From Patellaria atrata CBS 101060 (lineage: Eukaryota > Ascomycota > Dothideomycetes > Patellariales > Patellariaceae): a stretch of DNA of 64,000 nucleotides. The stretch is from assembly GCA_010093705.1 (NCBI GenBank), contig MU006089.1:3516173-3580172 (forward strand), in the 5' to 3' direction. Under the pieces are notes generated by a model, which did no database searches, had not been told where the DNA came from, and saw only the letters and a program-made list of their open reading frames with translations. Both the position numbers and the translations under genes were made by a program. This document shows, in pieces, positions 21,798 to 32,888 of the stretch (position 1 is its first letter; the number at the start of each line of letters is the position of its first letter).

Positions 21798-24746
21798 ATG
21801 CCTGGCATTGTTCGAAAGTTGTTAATCTTCGCCGCTGTTGATGGCCTCATTCTCCAACCTGCACCACCGCGAAACCACCCCCCATCCACCCAGCAGGCGA
21901 TCAAGCTAGATTACAAAATTGGCTCAATTTCACCATTACTAAAAGATAGACGAGAAGAACTCACCGCCCCCGTGTCTTTGGAAACGTTCGGTATAGTTGG
22001 TGTCCTCAAAGTTGCGTCCTCGTCCTTTTTAATTTCGATATCCGGGCGCGACCAAGTTGCCCAAATACGCGGGAAACCGATCTATGTCATTCGCGATGTC
22101 GCAGTAATTCCGCTTTCCTCGCGAGATGACGCCGATAAGGCTATCACCCAGGCGAAAGAGAACATAAAGCGATCGGTGAGAAGTGACGGATATGTTGAAG
22201 CATCGGACAATGAGACCTCTGATGACGACGATTCCCTTTCCCTGACAGAAAATGAGTCTGGGGAGCTTGAAAAAAGTAAAACGGTTAAGCATGAGAGAAG
22301 CTCTAGCGTTGCAGAAGATGTGATCGGCAAGAAAGGAGTCTACGGGAGATTTGCGAAAAAGTGGTTCTCCAAGAAAGGCTGGAGCGCTGAGGGTCGACGA
22401 ATGCAAGGGATGAGCAGTCAAGGAGATAAGGAACTACCACAGCAACCACAGGGTATTCAGACAAATCCAGATGAAGAAAAGAAAGATTCAAAAGTGACGG
22501 AGTCTCTCACAGAGAGCGTAATAAGTGAAGACGGTGCTGACAATGACGCCGAAAATATTCCCCCACAAGATATACCCAAAGCCCTTGCTGGCAATACTGA
22601 TGAGAACACGATTGCTCTTCTACCAAAGGTGCTTCGTACAACGAAAATCTATTTTGGATCAAAGAGCTTCTTTTTTTCTTATGACTATGATATCTCGAGG
22701 AGCCTCTCCCGACAGAGCGCATCTTCATCACTTCCGCTATTTAAAGCTTTTGATCCCTTGGTATGTGTCAATCTCAGTTGAAGAAGTCTATATTGGCCTA
22801 ACTCTGTACAGTTTTTTTGGAATCATCACATTCAGAAACCTTTTATAGAGTCTGGCCAGCATAATTTTGTTTTACCTCTACTCCAGGGATTCGTCGGCCA
22901 GAGGGCATTCACAGTGGATGTGCCCCCGGATTCGACCCAGAGTGCAATCATCGGTACAGCATCCAAGCAGGAGGATATTAATGCAGAGCATAATGACCCG
23001 TCGCACAACCCGCAACTAACTGATTCCGATCCAACACGCAAGGATTTCCTTTTGACATTGATTTCACGCCGCTCCATTCACCGAGCTGGTCTCCGCTATC
23101 TACGTCGTGGTGTAGATGAAGACGGCAATGCAGCGAATAATGTGGAAACAGAACAAATACTAACTTGTGTCTCGGAAGATGCCTCAGCTGCACCGTCTTA
23201 CTCATTCGTCCAAGTCCGAGGCTCAATACCTCTTTATTTCTCTCAGAGTCCGTACAGCCTGAAACCAGTGCCACTACTCTATGGCTCAGAAGCAACTAAT
23301 ACTGTAGCTTTCAAAAAACACTTCGTAAACTTGTCTTCTCGATATGGAAAGATATATGTAGCTTCTTTGGTAGATAAACATGGTACCGAATCAAAAGTCG
23401 GAAAAGCGTACGAGAAACATGCAGACATGCTTAATGAATCATGTGGAACCGATGGCAAAGGCGAAAATCTAGGTTTCGAATGGTTTGATTTTCACAATGT
23501 TTGCAGGGGAATGAAGTTTGAAAAGGTCTCTGTCCTTCTCGCAACTCTCGCCCCGTCCCTGGAATCCTTCGGATGGAGTATCCACAATGGCGAAAAGCTT
23601 ATTAGCACACAAAATGGAGTCTTGCGAACAAATTGTATGGATTGTCTTGACCGAACAAATGTGGTTCAGGCAGCTTGTGCTCGTAATATCCTCGAAAAAC
23701 AACTTGCCGACCAGGGAGTCGCTATTGACTTGGAGAAAGACCCTAGCACATCCTGGTTCAATACCCTCTGGGCCGACAATGGAGATGCTATCTCACGTCA
23801 GTATGCTGGTACCGCAGCACTGAAGGGTGACTTCACCCGTACAAGGCAGCGCAATATCAGTGGTGCATTGACAGACTTTGGACTGACACTATCTCGCTAT
23901 TATAACAATATCGTGAACGATTATTTTACGCAAGCCGTCATAGACTATATCCTCGGTCGAGCTGCAGATAGCATATTTGCAGAGTTTGAAGCAGATATGA
24001 AATCACATGACTACGCAATTGATCTCCGAAAAGTTCGGCAAGCTGCGATCGATCGTTGCGCGGAAATCGTTATCGAAGATCAACAGGAGGATTTACTTAC
24101 GGGTTGGACATTATCCTGTCCGGCAAAGGCAAACAGTCTTCGTAGCTTTCCATTCGAAGAGTGTGTCCTTTTGCTCACTAACGCAGCCTTGTACTTTTGC
24201 CGCTTTGACTGGAACACGGAGAAGCCCAAAGAATTCGAACGCGTTGAGCTTGATAGAATCAAGGCCATCAATAAAGGTGTTTACATCACTAGTACACTAG
24301 CACAACGTCACATGGATGAGTCGAAGAATGTCGGATTTGTCCTAGTGTTTGCTCCAGTTGGGAAAGAGCTTGTAAGGGTAAACACAAGAAGTCTTGGGAA
24401 CGAGAAATCCGATGATGAAGCTTTACCTGCCCCAAAATCTGGTGAGAAGAAAGAGGAGACTAGACTCCTAGCATTCAAAGCTCTTCCACCGAATTCTGGT
24501 GTAACCACAGCAGAAAATGAAGAAAGTACTGTAATGAGTGAGACTGACATGATAAACCACATCTGTGAAGAGATACAGAGAGTTGTCAATCGGTCATTAG
24601 TCGGTGAAGCAGTGACAGGTCGAGCTGAGACGGAAAGGAGTATAAAAGTGGAAGAGAAGGACATTATAAGTGTTGCTGACGCAAAGAAGAGCACAGGGTA
24701 TATGGAACAGTTGGGGTATTCTTTAAAGAAGCTTGTGTGGGGTTAA
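21798..24746 (+). CDS. Sac-domain phosphoinositide phosphatase with hSac2 domain (INPP5F-like)
   Basis: Two exons, 21798-22760 and 22812-24746, give 965 residues; removing the 51-bp intron restores FKAFDPL-FFWNHHIQKPF, a standard Sac-domain join. The catalytic CX5R loop NCMDCLDRTN has Cys596 and Arg602. After the Sac domain, residues about 735-860 (VIEDQQEDLLTGWTL then FPFEECVLLLTN) match the hSac2 homology domain. There is no C-terminal transmembrane pair, unlike Sac1, so it resembles Sac2/INPP5F, a PI4P phosphatase of the endocytic pathway. Residues about 130-270 form a long acidic, Ser-rich, probably disordered insertion inside the N-terminal Sac subdomain. It is tail-to-tail with the carboxypeptidase Y gene at 277 bp. 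Confidence 0.92.
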
Positions 24747-25023
24747 TTGCAACTTAGCTTTCAACTGCTTTATATCAGATAGCATTATTATTCGTCTATA
24801 CCACAGAGAAACAATATTCCCAATGTACTGCTGAGATAGACAATTGACGTTCCTAAGGTTGAAAGACGCTGTTGATACTGGAGAAAGAGGAGGAAAGAGG
24901 AGAGAAGGTGGAATAGAACGCTTGAGAATCAGGAGGGCAAAAAGGAGGAAGAAAAACAGATCAATACACTAATATGCTGTAGAGACCACAGTTATTCTAG
25001 GTACATTTACAGCTTGTCTGGAT

Positions 25024-26764
25024 TTACTCCATCCATTCCCCGGACAGCCATCTGTTGAGCATATCTAAGCTAGCAGCGGGTTGGTTATATGGTACCATAT
25101 GACCAGCAGCATGAAGTCTCAAGAAAGTGAAGTTTCCACTCGACTTTACCGAACCAATCTTGCTTCCATCATCTGAAAGTTTGAGATCCTTCGTCTCCGC
25201 TTTGTTGTAAGCTTTTTGCCCTGGCCATTCGAGAGCCTCCATCCATGCCTTGTTGCCAAGCCAATTGCAGATATAGTCCGCATCACCCTAATAGCACGAT
25301 TAATTTATGTTTACAACGAGAGAGATTTCAAACTTACAGCATAGATAAGAACTGGAATTTGCTCCAAAAGTCCAGGTACTAGACGATGGTACGGTTGCAT
25401 CCAATCGCCTTGGAAAAGGAAGTTACGGTTAATGTCAAAGTTGCAGCTATCATAGCTGGAAACCTCAGCACCAACAGCTTTCTGGACATCCTTCCTGTTT
25501 AAGTACTTGCTGATATAACCTAATTCGCTGTAACAAAGATTGCTCGAATCCTCACACTTGCCACGGACATCATAAACATTCTGTCCAGTACGTTGGTAGG
25601 GACCAATTAAGGCGTTATTGCAGTAAATCGATGCTGGGACGCATGACCAGACACTCTCGCTATCGTAACAATTCTGGATGAGATTCGCGCATCGAGGGTA
25701 GGCGTTGTCCATTGCCTGGCATTCGCTCGGCCCAAGCACAGCAGGCCAGCCACCATCGCCGCATGCCATTGGTCTGTAGTATTCATACTGAGTTAAACCG
25801 TCAGTGAGACCGTTGCCGATAAGGGCCGACTTTAGGTTAATATTCCGCTTCTTGTGTGACAAGATTTCGGATGCAAAGACCGGAATATAATGTCCAGCGT
25901 ATGATTCCCCAGCGATGTGAAAGTCTTGCTTCGCATACTCGGGGAACTGTTTGAAGAAAAGGGTAAGGAGGGCATAGATATCTTTGCCAGCAGCAATGGT
26001 ATTGCTGACGGAACCACCACTATAGGAGAATCCGACGTTGACTGGTTGATCAAGGAAGATAACCGACGCATTCGCGTTCCATGAGTATGGATTATATTTG
26101 ACCTCAATGTTCTTTGTGATGGACGAGGGTCCGAGTTCCATGAAGAGTCCGGTAAGTGAAGAACAACCAGGACCACCGTTCAACCATAGCACCACTGGGT
26201 CATTTTCGGGGTCATTCCTTGATTCAAAGAACCCTGAGTAATGTGGTTAGCCACGCATCAAGGCACAGAAAGGTCGCACTACTTACAATAGAAGAGATGT
26301 TTGTCGTTCTCTTCATCATCTAAATAACCGCTGTATTGCGTCACATTATCAACACCGAGTGATCCTGGATCGACCTTCTTCGTCCTCAGATTGTATTGTT
26401 CCAGCTTCCCATCGAGATCACGCTCTCTCTCGCCATCTGCATTCTCGAACCAGACGCTCTGAACGTCGGCGCCCTTCATGACATGATCCCATTCATGATC
26501 TGGTTTGCGGGAGTGTGGCTTTGGAGCAGAGAAGAAGCTTGCTTGATCAAATGACTCTGGAAACATTAAAGCAACCTCATCCCAGAGAGCACGAGCTTCT
26601 CCTGTGAGCGACTTCAACGACTCTTCTAGGTTCCGAAGCGGCTTCATCCATGATTCGGAAGTGGTAAACTGTTTAGGAAGCTGAAATACTTGCTGAGGAG
26701 GAGCGATGGCAGCAGATGCTGCTCCTACTAGCAGTGTTGATGCAGCAACCCTCATGGTCCTCAT
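25024..26764 (-). CDS. CPY: Vacuolar serine carboxypeptidase Y
   Basis: Three exons, 26287-26764, 25338-26233 and 25024-25287, give 545 residues, the usual length of fungal preproCPY. A signal peptide ([13 protein letters not shown]) is followed by a pro-region ending near residue 130. The S10 family triad is complete: Ser270 in GESYAGHY, Asp460 in [12 protein letters not shown] and His521 in AAGHMVPY. The oxyanion segment [12 protein letters not shown] and many paired Cys residues are present. The enzyme removes C-terminal amino acids in the vacuole; the pro-region keeps it inactive until it is cleaved by other vacuolar proteases. Intron borders lie after the first base of the Trp codon (FYW) and before GDAD. 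It is divergent from SBDS across 397 bp. Confidence 0.96.
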
Positions 26765-27161
26765 GGCGATAGCGTAGATTTCGGAGCTACCAGAGCTTCG
26801 AACCGGTAGATAAATGAATATCTAAATAGTGTGTCCTGTTAGATTCAAGTAGTTCCGATGAGATGAAAGGAGATACGAACAGAGACGTATTAAAGCGCTC
26901 TATAGACGAGTTAAGATGTAGTGTTGTGATGGAGAAAGTTAAGGATGAGACGGGAAGCTCTTTGGCGCTGGTATCGCTGAACAGGCAACGGGACTCCGTC
27001 ACGCCGTACGTCAGCCACCTCTAGCTCGCACAGCCACTCCCACTCTCCGATAAGGGTTAGCTCCATTATCATCATCGGTGTCAAACTTCACTGTAGTCCC
27101 CGCAAGAGAATACAATAAAATCTTCTCTTACGACAGAGATTACACGCAGAAGGTATACAAT
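26765..27161. promoter_or_regulatory. Divergent promoter, CPY and SBDS
   Basis: This 397-bp region holds the promoters of both genes. A minus-strand open frame (26787-27002) overlaps the CPY leader and is not thought to be coding. No TATA box is obvious. Confidence 0.45.
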
Positions 27162-28228
27162 ATGCCTGTTCTAATAAACCAAGTACGTTCAAAGTTTACC
27201 TACAAGATTCGTAGACTAACATCACCTCCAGCCCTCAAATCAAATCAAGCTAACCAATGTCTCACTTGTGCGTATGAAAAAGGGTACATGCTAGAGTTAG
27301 AGAATAAAAGAAATGATCAGCGGGTTAACTATAGACAGGAAAAAAACGTTATGAGATAGCCTGCTACAAGAACAAAGTGCTGGAATGGCGATCCGGCATC
27401 GAAACCGACCTGGATAATGTTCTCCAAATCCCGAATGTCTTCCTCTCCGTCTCTAAAGGCGCTGTTGCACCTCATGCCGATTTAGAAAAGTCGTTTGGGA
27501 AAAATGTCTCTTTAAATGATATCATCCTGGAAATTTTAAAAAAGGGTGAACTGCAAGTTGGGGAGAAAGAGAGAAATGCGCAACTAGAGAGGATACACAA
27601 CGAGGTTGTTGATATTGTGGCAGGGAAGCTGGTGGACCCTAAAACTAAAAGAGTATACACTCATGGTATGATCGAAAAAGCATTGGACCAACTCAGCGCT
27701 GCCGGAGCGAAGGGAGAGGTGAAGTCTGCGGAGAGCAGTAAAGGCACCCCTACCACAAGTGGAACGGCAACCCCAGTGAATGGGGAACTATCCAGTGAAG
27801 GAAGGGGTAAAGAGAGAGAATTACCTAGGTGGACAGGCGTGGTAACTACGAAATCCGCAAAGTTACAGGCACTAGATGCTATGAAAGCGCTCATTGCGCA
27901 TCAGCCTATCCCTGTTTCCAGAGCGAGAATGCGACTTCGCATCACATGCCCAACTAGCATTCTGAAGCAAGCTGTTAAGTCTGCATCTAAGGCTGGAACA
28001 TCCGAGGAAGGAGATCTGGAGACAAAGGCGACTGGAACCGTAAAAGATAGGATATTAAGTTATGTGGAGCAAGTTGAATCGCAAGACGTGATGGGGGATG
28101 AATGGGAAGCTGTAGGGTTCGTAGAACCAGGTGCTTTCAAGCCTCTATCTGAGTTTATTGGTACTCAGACCAAAGGTAGAGCAAGGTCGGAGGTCTTGGA
28201 CATGGCCGTTGTGCATGAAGGGGACTGA
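27162..28228 (+). CDS. SDO1: Ribosome maturation factor SBDS/Sdo1
   Basis: Three exons, 27162-27182, 27232-27283 and 27339-28228, give 320 residues. The first exon codes only MPVLINQ and the second 17 residues; joined, they read [34 protein letters not shown], almost the family consensus. The Sdo1/SBDS protein works with the GTPase Efl1 to release Tif6/eIF6 from the pre-60S subunit in the cytoplasm. The three SBDS domains follow, with AKLQALDAMKAL and the final VLDMAVVHEG. Against yeast Sdo1 (250 residues) there is an insertion of about 45 Ser/Thr/Gly-rich residues around position 120-165, between domains I and II, plus a shorter one near the C-terminus. The single ATG-led frame before the splice is otherwise full of stops. 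Confidence 0.95.
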
Positions 28229-29023
28229 TGTTATGGACTGGTCCATGTCATTTCTGTTGACATTTAGTCTGAGCAGGCATGATGATGTTCCAGGGATGGA
28301 ATTGATACCCTCTCCCAGGCGTGGATAAAGTTGTGCAGCGATAATAATTCGCTCAGCACATTGCTTCTGGAAATCACGTAAGTCCTGATGGGGCTGTAGT
28401 CGTGCGATCAAGGTTTCTACTTAATACCTCTTTATGCTAGAGTTAGTAACATAACCCTCTCATATTCAACCAAGTTATATCCTTGTCTGTGATGGATAAC
28501 ATTCTTAGTTGTACACTAGTGGTATCTTAATTGCGAAATGTTAATAGATCTCTATTATCTGTAAGGTTCCGTACTGCATAGAAATGTAATTCATTCGTCT
28601 ATCTCGACTTTCCATTATGAAGTCGGAGGTATCTTGATATTGAGCGAATGGGCACGACAGGAGAAGGGTAATGTGTCGAAGCCCGCATGCTAAAAGGAAA
28701 GGAGAAGAGAGTAAAGGCATTTAGTAACAAAGACTACCTTGCTAAGGTAGCGATACTATGCAGTGGCGAACTTCTGAGGTTCTTTTCCACCCCTTTTAAA
28801 TACAGCAGAAACTTTATCTTGACCACTCACCGCGAAAAGCAACTCTTCACTTCCCATTGAACACGAGAATCTGTCTCACCAATATTACGTAGTGTTATAT
28901 CTCTCACTCATATGTCAATCGGCCGATATCCGGCCTACTGAAGTCGCGTGAGCGAAAATTTTCTCCACTATTTATTCTTGATCTCTTATACGCATTTTTC
29001 CAAATCGATCGCTCAACAAAATC
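28229..29023. other. Gene-free stretch 5' of tRNA-Lys
   Basis: The first part is the SBDS 3' flank. No gene or RNA is recognised before the tRNA at 29024. An AT-rich stretch without a clear feature runs from about 28430 to 28600. Confidence 0.35.
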
Positions 29024-29111
29024 GCCGGGGTAGCTCAATCGGTAGAGCGTGTGGCTCTTAGTAACCTGCTAGGTCACCTCAAGGTCGCGAGTTCGAGCCT
29101 CGCCTTCGGCT
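29024..29111 (+). tRNA. tRNA-Lys (anticodon CTT) with a short intron
   Basis: The acceptor stem GCCGGGG pairs with CTTCGGC (two G-T pairs). The D-arm GCTC-AATCGGTA-GAGC and T-arm GCGAG-TTCGAGC-CTCGC are perfect. The anticodon loop reads CTCTTA with anticodon CTT at 29057-29059. An intron of about 15 bases (29061-29075) follows position 37, its usual place. With this cut the anticodon stem TGTGG/CCTCA has one central T-T mismatch, so the exact intron borders or stem strength are uncertain. The body resembles fungal tRNA-Lys closely. A TTTTCTTTTT run at about 29124-29133 can serve as Pol III terminator. Confidence 0.85.
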
Positions 29112-29484
29112 TTCGATTTTGTTCTTTTCTTTTTGATTCTTGGATAGTATGGAGCAAAGGCAGCTTACTTGATGCTTTTCTCACCCCTAGGAACTTTTTT
29201 TTAACTGAAGGTTTAACTGTATTTGTCTCTAGAGAGTCAATATTTGGTTACTGAAGCATGATATGCGCTTGTTGTTTTCCTGAACGCGACAAAGATAAGT
29301 TCCCAATACTTCTATTTGACCAATACTTCAATACCTAGTGCTGTACGGTAGAATGATCTTTGGAAAACATGAATTCTAAATGAAATTTATAGCACAGACC
29401 TAACAGTGAGACAGATAACCATCAGAACAACACCACTAGCACCAAACCTAAACCGTTGAGCCACAATGATACTTCTGCTAAAGC
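29112..29484. other. Spacer between tRNA-Lys and lipase gene
   Basis: This stretch holds the Pol III terminator of the tRNA and the 3' flank of the lipase gene. A 67-codon frame running through the tRNA is a chance frame. Nothing else is seen. Confidence 0.4.
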
Positions 29485-31485
29485 TTAAGTCTTGGTATGG
29501 AATTCACCATCAGCAATCATCCGTATCCTCTCAGTATACATCATTCGTCTGTGCACCTCAATTCTGCACCATAATAATTTCTCCAACACATTTTTCCTTA
29601 GCTTTAAAAGCTTCAGTGTCAGCTTAGGTTCGCCTCCATCATCACCGATCGATGAAGGGAGCTCTAATTGAACTTTTATAATGATGATAGGTCCTATATG
29701 GTAGTATTCGGCTCGAGGAACTGGCCATAACTGACCCTCGCTACCAACGTCTGATCGAAAACTCTGAAGCGTTGAAAAAGATTCGGATAGGAGAACCCCA
29801 GCTGTCTTTGTTAACGGCTCCTTGTCTAGGAAAGGCCGCTCTTTATCACCTTCGATAGCTTTCATCAACGGCTCATTTCCCACAGGGGGTAAGCTATAGA
29901 CGGAGCGGTAAAGGTCGACTAGTGAGCGGATGTACGAGCTGTCTGCTCGGCTAACGACATCATATTCATTGATTATGTTCATGCAGAGACCAGAACTTGT
30001 CTTTGACTCTCCTTGTTCAAGGATAGAACTGAGATTGGGTGTGATGACAGGTGGAGCACCAAAAGTTATTAAGGAGATTTTCATCCCTGAGTCTGTAAAC
30101 CAAATTATTATGTGAATAAGAGAGATTCCCTCGGAATTTCTACGAAAGGGGATATTGTGGAAAGATAGTTCGGGACTGTTTTTCACGGATAGAAACGTAC
30201 ATTTATCAATGGTGAGGAGCGCATATCTTAAAAATAATAATGATGCAACAGCACCACCAGCGGAGTGACCAGTAAAGATAACGTTCTTCACCCCCTTAGA
30301 CCATGCTTTTTCAAGTTGTTCTTCAACTCGTCCCTTTAAAGCTCGGGCCGCGGTTAGAAATCCTCCGTGGGCACGAACATTGGATAGAGTATGTTCCTCT
30401 TCTGTTTGGAGTACAGATATATCCTGTTAGACAAGTCTCAGTATAGATGTTATGGGATAGGAACCCTAACAATAGGAATGGGCACCCCGTTGGTATGCAA
30501 TTCCGCGTTTTACTGTAATGGAAGGGGAACTTACAATGAAATCATCCACATTCTTTCCTCGGCCATTCAGATTGACCATCGTATCAACACCGCTTGCAGT
30601 CCCCCTAATTGATACAACTAAAGCTGGAAAATGGATATTCCTTTCCTCATCGAGAGCATACCGGTTCACAATATCGAATCTGATAGCTTTGATTGTACCA
30701 TCCAGAGAAGGATACACGATTTTAGTGTTTTCGAATGTATATCCCGGTACGTCGAGTTCATTCTCCGGCTCGTAAATAGAAGCTGAAAGAGCCCAGGTCA
30801 AAGAAACAATATGACCCTCGTTACTCGTACTAAGAGGGGTTTTGTAAGTATGTTTGGTGGGCGAAGGTAACAGCCACCTTAATTCGGGAGCGGAATATTA
30901 AGAACATATTAAGATAGGAATTTTCACAAGAATCTACGCTTACATGTTATAGACATCGCAGTCATCTTCTTGAAGCCTCGAATTCCTATATCTTCCAGCT
31001 TCTTTCTCAAGACGGGACAGCTCGATTCTGACCTGAATATCCGGTTCTACTGATCAAAGTTAGTTTTATAATCGCATACTAGTTCAGGACAAGGAATATC
31101 CTCCAAATGCATGTACGACTCTGAAGGTCGGCTGGTATGTAACCCAGCGGATCTTCCTGATATTCAATACTCATACATAGCGAGAGTAATACGTAGTTAT
31201 ATTGAAGTACAGTACCGTTGATTAGGAATTTTAGAGCTTGAAATAGGGTAAGAACAGCTTACACTCCCAGTCTAACTTTTCTAAAACGCCATCAAGCTCT
31301 TTGCTTAGCTCGGAGATAGCAGCGCTTGCTCCCTGTGAGTTGTGTACAAATGCGAAGCCCGAGTCAGGTATGCCTGTTGCTAGAGCGGATCCTACGGTTG
31401 CAGACCGCCGAATCTGGGGACTTTGGGCAACATATGTTGCGGAAGACTTGATAGTTGAGCGACGGTTTGTCCCAAGAAAACGCAT
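29485..31485 (-). CDS. Class 3 lipase (alpha/beta hydrolase)
   Basis: Five exons are inferred: 31263-31485, 30944-31049, 30535-30829, 30201-30423 and 29485-30092, giving 484 residues; all junctions are in phase. The lipase class 3 core is clear: VSIRGTASGVD near the oxyanion strand, AHGGFLTAARAL, and the nucleophile elbow FTGHSAGGAVAS with Ser262. Asp327 in NEYDVVSR and His414 in YYHIGP are the likely partners. It would cleave acylglycerols or related esters. There is no signal peptide, so an intracellular role is likely. The first intron (31050-31262, 213 bp) is long for this window; the acceptor GATCAG is chosen because the next AG (CAGTAG) would create a stop. The first exon is Ser-rich and unrelated to the fold. 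Confidence 0.85.
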
Positions 31486-32069
31486 GTCGATTTAAGATAA
31501 GCACCCAGAATAGACCCTAGTTAGTGATAAGAATTCAAAAGATATTGACATGGAGATCATGTAAAGAACTGGTTGAAGCCCCGCAAGTATATGAACAATA
31601 TGATGAGGGCGAGGCTAAGCTACTGTAACATGCTAACATAGCCACCACCTTTGAGATAACACTCTTTTGTTCTCTAGGCATTCTTTAGCCTTCTATGTAT
31701 CTGATTACTTTTACACATAACTAGTAAAGCAAAGATAATTTCGATATGTAATTGTGAGGTGCAAGATGTTACAGAAGTGTAGTGTAATGTAAGTGATTGG
31801 GTGTGGTGGTGATCAGCATCGGGGATTTTTTCCCCTTCTCTTTATTCCAACCTCATACTTGTCCTCCTCTTGAAGAAAGTAAAATTCTTTCATCCAATCG
31901 CACAAAAGAAATCACAATTCGAAGCCTACGAACTGTACTATTTGTATCTTTCTTAGGATTACTTTCTTAGGATTACTTTCTCCGGCTCGACAGAAGCAGT
32001 CATGCTGCTCTGCTCATTCTGGAATACTTCAATACACATTTGAATGCACCAAACATCAAGTCTCCAAAT
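31486..32069. other. Spacer with a small tandem repeat
   Basis: The right part is the 3' flank of the acidic-tail gene, the left part the lipase promoter. A 14-base word, TTTCTTAGGATTAC, is repeated in tandem at 31949-31976. Nothing else is recognised. Confidence 0.4.
31949..31976. repeat. Two tandem copies of a 14-bp unit
   Basis: The unit TTTCTTAGGATTAC occurs at 31949-31962 and again at 31963-31976 without a mismatch. It looks like a recent slippage duplication in non-coding DNA. Confidence 0.8.
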
Positions 32070-32888
32070 TCATCGCGTCCCTTCGGCTTCATCTGGTCCA
32101 ATGTTTTCCTTATTATCTTCTCCGTAGAATTCTTCATCGCTTTCTTCATTGAATTCATCGTCGCTCTCTTCGTTGAATTCATCTTCGCTGAATTCATCAT
32201 CGCTGTCTTCTTCGATGGCTTCTTCGCTATATTCTTCTTCATCGGGGTCTTCGTAGATGCTTTGATATTCTTCGGAATTTTCTTCACGTACTGCGGTACG
32301 TTCGTATAGTTCGAAATCCTCGCCGAAATGCTGTCTCAGCCAGTGTAAGGCCCACTGCTCTATCTGCGCTGACCCACGCTCCAAGATCCGGAAATATACC
32401 CTTGCCTTACGTTCTAGGCTATCCAGCGTACGATAATTTTGCCATTCAAAGTCCAGGAATGTCACCAATTGTCGTCGGGTATCCCCAACTCTGAGCGCAT
32501 TCTGGTCGATTAGGCTTTGTATTGCGGAGTCGTCCAGACAAGACGCAAGCATTTGACTTCTCTCGTACTGTTCCTCGGGCGTCCCTTTTGTGAGCCATAC
32601 CAGTCGCATAGCAGTTTGGAATATCACGTAGTCGTACGGGCTGAAGAGCTCCAATCTCTCAATATCGGACCAAGTCATTCTGCGGTACAAAATTAGTGAG
32701 CATATTTCACATTGAATCAACGTTAGAGTCTTAACTCTCGTTCTTTTCTACTGACGTCGAAAAACTTGCTTCCTCAGGCTGAGGGTCTCTTGCAGGTTAT
32801 TCACTTACGGGACAGATCTCAGTGGTGGAAATACTATAAGATGGTGGTAACTCGAGTATTTCTTCCTTGTTGACCCGTTTGAATTCAT
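32070..32888 (-). CDS. Orphan protein with acidic, repetitive C-terminal tail
   Basis: Two exons, 32809-32888 and 32070-32679, give 229 residues; a simpler model starts at the ATG at 32678 (202 residues). The intron has a GTAAGT donor and an ACTAAT branch point before CCGCAG. Residues 27-150 form an aromatic-rich globular-looking part (TWSDIERLELFSPYDYVIFQTAM, then FLDFEWQNYRTLD) that I do not recognise. The last 70 residues are almost only Asp, Glu, Ser and Asn, with near repeats of DEFNEES, and end with DNKENIG. Such tails often bind basic proteins such as histones or ribosomal proteins, but that is only analogy. Another open frame on the same strand (32797-32979) has no ATG. The gene could be lineage-specific. 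Confidence 0.55.

Noticed and set aside
19779-24746. Secondary-metabolite cluster around the aminotransferase
   Set aside because: The neighbours are a glucanase, a phosphoinositide phosphatase and carboxypeptidase Y; no synthase, tailoring enzyme or pathway regulator is present.
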